Assembly (NCBI GenBank): GCA_910587275.1
Contig: CAJUMD010000055.1
Coordinates: forward strand, 1-20,271
DNA length: 20,271 nucleotides
Reading direction: 5' to 3'
Source of the DNA: an uncultured Kineothrix sp.
GTDB lineage: Bacteria > Bacillota > Clostridia > Lachnospirales > Lachnospiraceae
Under the pieces are notes generated by a model. That model searched no databases. It was given only the letters and a program-made list of their open reading frames with translations, and was not told where the DNA came from. Made by a program: the position numbers and the translations under genes. This document shows, piece by piece, positions 15,090 through 20,271 of this stretch (position 1 is the first letter of the stretch; each line of letters opens with the position of its first letter).

Positions 15090-16674
15090 GCCTTCCAACC
15101 GGAAAATCCATATATCCAACGTAAACTTCCGCGAAATCCGCAAGCTCCGCCATTTGGAAGACTTCCACTTTCTCCCCGTAAGTTTCTAACAGCCTGCCGC
15201 TTTCCCGCCATCCGTTCCTGGCAAACAGCCCTGCCCCCGCAAGGGCGGTATTGCCCACCGTCCGCAGGCGGTCCGCAAATGCCTCCGGCAAAAGCCCAAG
15301 CCCCACTGCGGCTTTCCCGTCCAGGTAAAATCCCATTCCCCCGGCAAGGTACACCTGCCCGATTGCGGAATCCCCCGTAACACCCAGCCGCTCCATCAGG
15401 AAATGGATGCCCGCACGCACTGCCGCCTTTGCCGTCTGGATATCCCGTATATCCTCCTGTGTGATGAACACCTTACGGTCTTCCGTTTCCACCGTGATTC
15501 CCGTCCCGAAATAGGGTTCTGCCAGCAGCCCTGTTCCGTCCACCAGCCCCTGTTCCAGTAAATGCGCTGCCGCGAAAATCCGTTCCGTCCCCATGGCGCC
15601 GTCGCATCCTCTGCCTTCAAAAGCAGGACCTGCCGCTGCAGCCGTGGCGGCCACACGGGTTCCCGCTCCCATAACCATTTCCGCATTGGTTCCCAAATCC
15701 ATGAACAGCCAAACCGGTTCCCCGTTCCGTCCGCCGCTCCCACCGTCCGGTGTGCGGACGCACTGTGCCTGCCCTGTCCCGTCCGGCACACCGCCGCACA
15801 GCCCGCAGGCATAAAGCCCCGCCAGGATATCGCCCCCGACAAACGCCGACAGGTTCGGCAGCAGTACCGTGCGGATACCGTTCCATTCCAACGTATCCGT
15901 TTTCAGGTTCACCGGGCAAAAAGGACTTCTCCCCAGGGTTTGCGTGGGATATCCCATGAAAATGTGTCCCATGACGGTATTGCAGGCAACGGCGAGCAGT
16001 TCCGGTTCCCGCATTCCCAGCTTTCCCGCACTTTGCCGGAACCGGCGCAGCCCTTCGGCAAGGGCATCCCGCACCAGCTTTTGCAGGAGTGCCCCCTGCC
16101 CTGCATCCGATGCACGGATTCTGGAAACCACGTCCATCCCGTAGCCCCTTTGGGGATTGATACAGGTATAAGTATCCAAAACGCTGCCGGATACCCGCTC
16201 CAATAACTGCATGGCAATGGTGGTGGTGCCGATGTCCGCCGCCGCCACGGTCCTGCCGCCCAAAGCCGACGGATGCGGCAGTCCGCTTTCCAAGCCCGTG
16301 CCGGACAACGTACTTCCCTGTTCCCTGTTATAATCCGCCAGTACATGCAGCCGCCCTTCTTCCGTTTCCACGGCTTTTGCAAAATCCGCTTCCACCGTAC
16401 ATTCCTTCACGGGATGCGCCGTACAGGACAGGCGGAAGCCTTCCCTTAACCGGTCCGGCGGAAGCGTCCGGCGGTCCGAAGGCGTTGGCAGCGGCGCATA
16501 ACCGCAAAACTTCACCGCACACCTTCCGCATGTTCCCATGCCGCCGCAAAGGGACGGCAGCGCCACGCCTTCCCTGCGCATGGTTTCCAATAAAGTCTTC
16601 CCCGTATCATGCCGGATTACACGGGGAATTTTCCCGTCCCCGCACAGGACGGTTATCTTAATCTGCTCAGACAA
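15079..16674 (-). CDS. Ferredoxin-ASKHA protein (RACo-like, DUF4445 C-terminal domain)
   Basis: 531 aa from a TTG at 16674. The N-terminal 2Fe-2S domain (1-95) has Cys43, Cys49, Cys52 (LCGGMGTCGRC) and Cys84. After a linker comes an ASKHA ATPase domain with phosphate-1 motif AAADIGTTTIA, phosphate-2 motif LFMDLGTNAEM, the AAAAGPAFEG/CDGAMG stretch and an adenosine motif VYLAGGMG. Proteins of this build include RACo, which uses ATP to drive electron transfer that reactivates corrinoid proteins. No corrinoid protein or methyltransferase is nearby, so the client is unknown. The TTG lies 10 nt after AGGAG and overlaps the DUF4250 stop by 8 nt. A TTG 11 codons upstream is the alternative. Confidence 0.88.
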   Translation of the reverse strand: MSEQIKITVLCGDGKIPRVIRHDTGKTLLETMRREGVALPSLCGGMGTCGRCAVKFCGYAPLPTPSDRRTLPPDRLREGFRLSCTAHPVKECTVEADFAKAVETEEGRLHVLADYNREQGSTLSGTGLESGLPHPSALGGRTVAAADIGTTTIAMQLLERVSGSVLDTYTCINPQRGYGMDVVSRIRASDAGQGALLQKLVRDALAEGLRRFRQSAGKLGMREPELLAVACNTVMGHIFMGYPTQTLGRSPFCPVNLKTDTLEWNGIRTVLLPNLSAFVGGDILAGLYACGLCGGVPDGTGQAQCVRTPDGGSGGRNGEPVWLFMDLGTNAEMVMGAGTRVAATAAAAGPAFEGRGCDGAMGTERIFAAAHLLEQGLVDGTGLLAEPYFGTGITVETEDRKVFITQEDIRDIQTAKAAVRAGIHFLMERLGVTGDSAIGQVYLAGGMGFYLDGKAAVGLGLLPEAFADRLRTVGNTALAGAGLFARNGWRESGRLLETYGEKVEVFQMAELADFAEVYVGYMDFPVGRHQT

Positions 16675-16840
16675 ACTGGTTTTTCTCCTCGTCGTAGCGG
16701 TAATCAATGGCCTCCAGTTTTTTCCTGATATCCGCGCCGTCTATGTCCATATCCTCACACATCGCCTCAAAACTGTCATAGTAGTCGCGCAGCTTCAGAT
16801 TTACAAAACTCAGAAGCATCACCGGGTCCCTTGGTATCAT
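16667..16840 (-). CDS. DUF4250 domain-containing small protein
   Basis: 57 aa. It has the family hallmarks MIPRDPVMLLSFVNLKLRDYY at the start and IDYRYDEEKNQFV at the end, with an acidic, probably helical middle. Function unknown. The ATG at 16840 follows GAGGAGGAG; an upstream start (MRRRRQ extension) would translate the ribosome site itself. Its stop overlaps the start of the ferredoxin-ASKHA gene, which suggests coupling. It is the first gene of the likely five-gene operon. Confidence 0.9.
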   Translation of the reverse strand: MIPRDPVMLLSFVNLKLRDYYDSFEAMCEDMDIDGADIRKKLEAIDYRYDEEKNQFV

Positions 16841-16875
16841 CTGCCGTCTCCTCCTCACATCTTTTTTCCAATATT

Positions 16876-16922
16876 ATGGGGCGTATGCGGAAACCAGTTT
16901 CCTGTTTTCCAACACGCCCCAT
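16876..16922 (-). other. Strong hairpin at the start of the DUF4250 operon leader
   Basis: A 9-bp perfect stem (ATGGGGCGT/ACGCCCCAT, arms 16876-16884 and 16914-16922) continues into GGAAA/TTTCC with a small internal loop. It begins about 10 nt after the predicted transcription start. No U tract follows on the minus strand, so it is not a standard clpB terminator; on the plus strand a T-rich run follows, but no gene reads that way. Confidence 0.7.
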
Positions 16923-16937
16923 GGTTTTTCCCTTTTC

Positions 16938-16967
16938 AGTTTAATGCCTTATACGGGTTTCTGTCAA
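16938..16967 (-). promoter_or_regulatory. Sigma-A promoter overlapping the clpB stop codon
   Basis: TTGACA (16967-16962) contains the TGA stop of clpB; 18 bp further is TAAACT (16943-16938). It would start the DUF4250-ferredoxin/ASKHA-DUF1576-unknown-deacetylase transcript near 16931, with a leader of about 90 nt. Confidence 0.65.
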
Positions 16968-19552
16968 GATTCTTTGCGTTTTGCCGCCAGTTCCCCGTTT
17001 TCCAGTACGATTTCTATGACGTCTTTGGCGCCTACCCCGTCCGCAAGGATCAGCTTTGCCGACAGGGTTTCCACATATTTCTGGATATAGCGCTTTAACG
17101 GACGCGCACCGTATACCGGATCGTAAGCATGGTCCACGATAAACTCCCCTGCCTTTTGGGAAAGCTCAATGGTAAGCTCCCTGTCCGCCAGTCTCCGGTT
17201 TAAATCCGCCACAATCAGGTGGATAATACCGCCGATGTTTTCTTTGGTCAGCGGCTTAAACAGAATGGTTTCATCCAAACGGTTTAAAAATTCCGGGCGG
17301 AAATGGCCGCGCAGTTCCTCCATCACCTGTTTTTCCGCTTCCGGCCGGATACTTCCGTCCGCTTCAATGCCTTCCAGCAGATACCCGGCGCCGATGTTCG
17401 AAGTCATGATTAAGATGGTGTTCTTAAAGTCCACCGTCCGTCCCTGGGAATCCGTAATCCGCCCGTCGTCCAACACTTGCAGCAGTACGTTAAACACGTC
17501 GGGATGGGCTTTTTCTATTTCATCGAACAACACCACGGAGTACGGTTTCCGGCGCACCGCTTCCGTCAACTGGCCGCCCTCCTCATAGCCCACATATCCG
17601 GGAGGCGCCCCGATTAAGCGGGAAACGGAATACTTCTCCATATATTCGCTCATGTCGATACGCACCATATTGTTTTCATCATCAAACAGGGATGCCGCCA
17701 GCGCTTTCGCAAGCTCCGTCTTACCCACCCCGGTAGGACCGAGGAACAGGAAGGAACCGATGGGCTTCGTGGGGTCTTTGATTCCTGCCTTGGAGCGGAT
17801 GATTGCTTCCGTCACCTTCGTCACGCCTTCGTCCTGTCCGATAACCCTCCTGTGGAGTTCCTCATCGAGATGCAGCGTCTTGTTCCGCTCGCTTTCCGTC
17901 AGCTTCGCCACCGGAATCCCCGTCCACCTGGAAATAATCCGTGCGATTTCCTCATCGCTGACGCTTTCATGGACCAAAGACAGGTTCTCACTCCTTGTCT
18001 TCTCCTCCTCGATTTCCAACTGCTTTTTTAACGCGGGCAGCTTTCCGTAACTGAGTTCCGCCGCCTTCTCCAAATCTCCCTCCCTTTGGGCAATCTGGAT
18101 TTCGCTGTTGATGGCGTCAATCTGTTCCCTTAATTTGGACAGCTTATCCACGGATGCCTTCTCATTGTCCCACTGTGCCTTACGGTTATTAAAATCTTCC
18201 TTAAATTCCGCCAGTTCCTTCTGCAATGCCTCCAGCCGTTCCATGCTTAACCGGTCGTCCTCTTTTTTTAACGCCGCCACTTCGATTTCCATCTGCATAA
18301 TCTTCCGCTGCAGTTCATCCAGCTCCGTGGGCATGGAATCCAGCTCCGTCTTGATGAGCGCGCAGGCTTCGTCCACAAGGTCTATCGCCTTATCCGGCAG
18401 GAAACGGTCGGAAATATAACGGTTAGACAGTGTCGCCGCGCTGACCAGCGCATTATCCATGATTTTTACGCCATGGTATACCTCATACCGTTCCTTTAAT
18501 CCCCTTAAAATGGAAATGGTATCTTCCACCGTGGGTTCTTCCACCAAAACCGGCTGGAACCTCCGCTCCAAGGCGGCATCCTTTTCAATATACTGGCGGT
18601 ATTCGTCCAGGGTGGTGGCGCCGATGCAGTGCAGTTCACCCCTTGCCAGCATGGGTTTTAACATATTTCCCGCATCCAGCGCGCCGTCGGTCTTGCCCGC
18701 GCCCACGATGGTATGGAGTTCGTCGATAAACAGGATAATCTGTCCGTCGCTGTTCTTCACGTCCTCAAGCACCGCTTTCAGCCGTTCCTCAAATTCGCCG
18801 CGGTATTTTGCCCCCGCCACCAACGCGCCCATGTCCAGCGCGAATATCTTCTTATCCTTCAGCCCCTGCGGGACATCCCCGCGCACGATACGCTGCGCCA
18901 GCCCTTCCACCACCGCCGTCTTGCCTACGCCGGGTTCCCCGATGAGCACCGGGTTGTTTTTGGTTTTCCTCGACAGAATACGGATCACGTTACGGATTTC
19001 GCCGTCCCTGCCGATAACGGGGTCCAGCTTTTGGTTCCTCGCTTTTTCCACCAATTCCTGCCCGTATTTTTCCAGGGTATCATAAGTCGCTTCCGGATTG
19101 TCCGATGTCACCCGCTGGTTCCCCCGGACCGTGGAAAGCACCTGCAAAAAGCGCTCCCGCGTAATGCCGTATTCCCGGAAAATTTCCTTTAACTCCCGGT
19201 TTGGGTGTTTCATCATGGACAGGAAAAGGTGTTCCACGGATACGTACTCATCCCCTAACTGCTTCGCTTCGTCTTCCGCGCTGATTAGGACTTTGTTTAA
19301 GTCCTTTCCCATATAAACCTGTCCGCCCTGCACCTTTACCCTCTTTTGCAGCGCTTGTTCCGCCCGGTTTAGGAAATGCTCCTTGTTGATCTCCATTTTC
19401 TCGATTAATTTTAAAATCAGGCTGTCCTCTATGGTCAGAAGGCTGTATAGCAGGTGCTCCTGTTCTATTTCCTGATTGCCGTACTCGTATGCCAGCTTCT
19501 CGCACTTCTCCACCGCCTGCATGGATTTTTGCGTGAATTTTGAAATGTTCAT
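16964..19552 (-). CDS. clpB: ATP-dependent chaperone ClpB
   Basis: 862 aa, the full length of the family. A cytosolic hexameric disaggregase that works with DnaK. In order: N domain (1-145), AAA1 with Walker A GEPGVGKT (205-212) and Walker B ILFIDE (273-278), a long coiled-coil middle domain (about 405-525) that distinguishes ClpB from ClpA/ClpC, and AAA2 with GPTGVGKT (605-612), the pore loop GYVG (652-655) and VVLFDE (673-678). The ATG at 19552 has AGGAGG 7 nt upstream; the open frame extends 21 codons further but has no site and crosses the leader. No dnaK or grpE is adjacent. Controlled by the CIRCE promoter just upstream. Confidence 0.98.
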   Translation of the reverse strand: MNISKFTQKSMQAVEKCEKLAYEYGNQEIEQEHLLYSLLTIEDSLILKLIEKMEINKEHFLNRAEQALQKRVKVQGGQVYMGKDLNKVLISAEDEAKQLGDEYVSVEHLFLSMMKHPNRELKEIFREYGITRERFLQVLSTVRGNQRVTSDNPEATYDTLEKYGQELVEKARNQKLDPVIGRDGEIRNVIRILSRKTKNNPVLIGEPGVGKTAVVEGLAQRIVRGDVPQGLKDKKIFALDMGALVAGAKYRGEFEERLKAVLEDVKNSDGQIILFIDELHTIVGAGKTDGALDAGNMLKPMLARGELHCIGATTLDEYRQYIEKDAALERRFQPVLVEEPTVEDTISILRGLKERYEVYHGVKIMDNALVSAATLSNRYISDRFLPDKAIDLVDEACALIKTELDSMPTELDELQRKIMQMEIEVAALKKEDDRLSMERLEALQKELAEFKEDFNNRKAQWDNEKASVDKLSKLREQIDAINSEIQIAQREGDLEKAAELSYGKLPALKKQLEIEEEKTRSENLSLVHESVSDEEIARIISRWTGIPVAKLTESERNKTLHLDEELHRRVIGQDEGVTKVTEAIIRSKAGIKDPTKPIGSFLFLGPTGVGKTELAKALAASLFDDENNMVRIDMSEYMEKYSVSRLIGAPPGYVGYEEGGQLTEAVRRKPYSVVLFDEIEKAHPDVFNVLLQVLDDGRITDSQGRTVDFKNTILIMTSNIGAGYLLEGIEADGSIRPEAEKQVMEELRGHFRPEFLNRLDETILFKPLTKENIGGIIHLIVADLNRRLADRELTIELSQKAGEFIVDHAYDPVYGARPLKRYIQKYVETLSAKLILADGVGAKDVIEIVLENGELAAKRKES

Positions 19553-19605
19553 GGTGCCGCCTCCTTTTTGGTTCGGTTGTTTTTCTTTTTTCTTGTTACA
19601 TGATG

Positions 19606-19634
19606 AATATAACACTGGTTGTTAGCACTGTCAA
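19606..19634 (-). promoter_or_regulatory. Sigma-A promoter of clpB
   Basis: Minus-strand TTGACA (19634-19629), a 17-bp spacer and TATATT (19611-19606). The -35 box lies inside the CIRCE operator. The leader would be about 45-50 nt. Confidence 0.92.
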
Positions 19635-19648
19635 GAGGTGAGTGCTAA
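19622..19648. promoter_or_regulatory. CIRCE operator (HrcA binding site)
   Basis: TTAGCACTG, 9 nt, GAGTGCTAA: an inverted repeat matching the CIRCE consensus (TTAGCACTC-N9-GAGTGCTAA) at 17 of 18 arm positions. It covers the clpB -35 box, so HrcA would repress clpB and release it under heat or misfolding stress. Confidence 0.96.
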
Positions 19649-19718
19649 TATTTTCAGTAGATTTTTGTAAAGTCTGTGTTTATGCGGATTTGCGGGTTAT
19701 AAAATTTCTGTATACAAA

Positions 19719-19751
19719 TAAAAAAAGGAAGCAGTAAATACCCGCTTCCTT
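19719..19751 (-). terminator. Rho-independent terminator
   Basis: An 8-bp stem (AAGGAAGC/GCTTCCTT, arms 19725-19732 and 19744-19751) with an 11-nt loop, followed on the minus strand by a run of about eight T. It ends transcription coming from the mobile-element junction and insulates the clpB promoter. Confidence 0.85.
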
Positions 19752-19776
19752 AATCCCACAAATTTGATACAAAATT

Positions 19777-19800
19777 CATTCACTACACCATTTACTGCAC
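19777..19800. repeat. Imperfect 2 x 12-bp tandem repeat
   Basis: CATTCACTACAC followed by CATTTACTGCAC (10 of 12 identical), with a partial third CATTT next to it. Confidence 0.75.
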
Positions 19801-19863
19801 CATTTTCCCACAAAATAACGACTTTTGATGAACCGGGATAAATGATAAAACATGCCGCAAGGC

Positions 19864-20160
19864 TCACGGATAATCCTGTCCAGCAGAAAAGGGGCAACTG
19901 CGCCCTTTTCCTGTCATCCGGCGAGGACGGGTGCGGGCAGAGCCCTCTAATGGGTCAAGGGACGAGTCCCTTGTGGGGTTTGGGATAACGCCCCAACCTG
20001 ATATTTTACAAAAAACCTTTTTATCACTTGGAGACACTTTGTCATAATGATAACTATGAAGCAAAGTGATTTTTTCCTTTTTCCACATCAAACAACCAAG
20101 ATATATAAAAACAAGTGCAAATACACCTATTCCAATCGCAACACCCATCGTTTCCGTCAT
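19864..20160 (-). CDS. Small one-TM membrane protein (DUF3784-like), probably 3'-truncated
   Basis: 98 aa from the ATG at 20160, with GGAGGGG 6 nt upstream. Residues 4-25 are a TM helix (MGVAIGIGVFALVFIYLGCLMW), followed by a Lys-rich stretch and HSYHYDKVSPSDKKVFCKISGWGVI, which resembles the cytoplasmic motif of DUF3784-like small proteins. In those a second hydrophobic segment would follow. Here the frame instead runs into Pro/Arg/Ser-rich sequence encoded by a cluster of palindromes, so the last 39 residues are probably not native. The group II intron ends just upstream, so no promoter is visible. The family assignment is tentative; this may be a pseudogene. Confidence 0.55.
   Translation of the reverse strand: MTETMGVAIGIGVFALVFIYLGCLMWKKEKITLLHSYHYDKVSPSDKKVFCKISGWGVIPNPTRDSSLDPLEGSARTRPRRMTGKGRSCPFSAGQDYP
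19886..19998. repeat. Cluster of four short palindromic hairpins
   Basis: Four inverted repeats follow one another. They are GAAAAGGG/CCCTTTTC (19886-19910), GGGC/GCCC (19935-19945), CAAGGGA/TCCCTTG (19956-19973, perfect 7 bp), and GGTTTGGG/CCCCAACC (19977-19998, 7 of 8 pairs). GC content is higher than on either side. Similar strings of small hairpins mark mobile-element ends in Clostridia, but the element cannot be named from this window. Confidence 0.7.
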
Positions 20161-20174
20161 AACAATCCCCTCCA

Positions 20175-20271
20175 GTCGAGTAGACAAGTACCTCGCGATA
20201 CCTGCCCCTCACAGAACCGTGCGTGCGGCTTTCCCGCACACGGCTCTTCATAATAACATTTACAGTTTCAG
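20175..20271 (-). mobile_element. Group II intron, 3' end (domain IV tail, domains V and VI)
   Basis: Domain V is at 20246-20214: GAGCCGTGTGCGG, a GAAA-type loop, then the matching arm with a two-base CG bulge and ACGGTTC. It has the catalytic AGC triad and the G-U pair expected there. A 3-nt linker leads to domain VI (20210-20178), a 12-bp stem with one unpaired A at 20181, the expected branch point. The intron should end in CTCGAC at 20175. The rest, including any reverse transcriptase gene in domain IV, lies beyond the right edge. The 3' exon begins TGGAGGGG, the ribosome site of the small membrane protein gene. Confidence 0.88.

Larger units (their letters stand above)
19649..19863. other. 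Intergenic region upstream of clpB; no supported gene
   Basis: An AT-rich stretch that holds a minus-strand terminator and a 12-bp tandem repeat, described separately. A 66-codon minus frame (19897-19697) crosses it, but it has no ribosome site, runs through the terminator and has no recognisable domain. Confidence 0.6.

Noticed and set aside
15079..16674. Corrinoid methyltransferase system
   Set aside because: The ferredoxin-ASKHA protein resembles RACo, but no corrinoid protein, methyltransferase or B12-binding motif is present in the window.
16876..16929. Plus-strand rho-independent terminator (hairpin followed by T-rich run)
   Set aside because: It has the right shape, but no gene or promoter reads in the plus direction here; treated as a leader hairpin on the minus strand.
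18459..19085. Plus-strand open frame of 208 codons
   Set aside because: Antisense to the AAA1 region of clpB; low-complexity Ser/Thr-rich product.
19697..19897. Minus-strand open frame of 66 codons with a hydrophobic start
   Set aside because: No ribosome site, overlaps the end of the upstream gene and reads through a terminator. It could be a remnant of an element gene, but nothing supports translation.

Overview
All supported genes read on the minus strand. The window looks like chromosomal DNA of an anaerobic Firmicute, most likely Lachnospiraceae or a close relative. The grounds are sigma-A promoters, strong purine-rich ribosome binding sites, TTG starts, a CIRCE-controlled clpB, DUF4250 and DUF1576 family genes, a ferredoxin-ASKHA (RACo-like) protein, and a PTS governed by a LicT-type antiterminator. 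The genus is not determined. Bases 1-38 are Illumina adapter, so the left end is a contig end.

Layout in direction of transcription (right to left). (1) 20271-19719 is a mobile-element junction. It holds the 3' end of a group II intron (domains V and VI), a small one-TM membrane protein gene whose tail runs into a cluster of hairpins, and a terminator. (2) 19648-16964 is clpB, with a CIRCE operator over a near-perfect promoter. (3) 16967-12655 is a likely five-gene operon: DUF4250 protein, ferredoxin-ASKHA activator-like protein, DUF1576 membrane protein, an unrecognised 117-aa protein and a membrane-anchored polysaccharide deacetylase. Its promoter overlaps the clpB stop codon and its leader starts with a strong hairpin. 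(4) 12545-7346 is a complete PTS operon: promoter, RAT/terminator switch, LicT-like antiterminator, EIIA, EI, HPr, a GlcNAc-type EIICB and a terminator. (5) 7264-39 is carB, a hybrid sensor histidine kinase, an aldo/keto reductase with two 4Fe-4S motifs, and the first 40 codons of rarA, cut by the contig end.

The PTS operon encodes the whole phosphate chain from PEP (EI, HPr, EIIA, EIIB, sugar) together with its own antiterminator. Two regulatory sites that normally tie such systems to carbon catabolite control are changed. HPr keeps His15 but has Lys at position 46 in place of the HPr-kinase serine. The antiterminator keeps both PRD1 histidines, but the PRD2 histidines are Asp206 and Asn269. 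This pair of substitutions is the most interesting observation in the window: it suggests induction by substrate through PRD1, with loss of the usual HPr-dependent and HPr kinase-dependent inputs.

No tRNA, rRNA, CRISPR array or defence system was recognised. carA is not next to carB.
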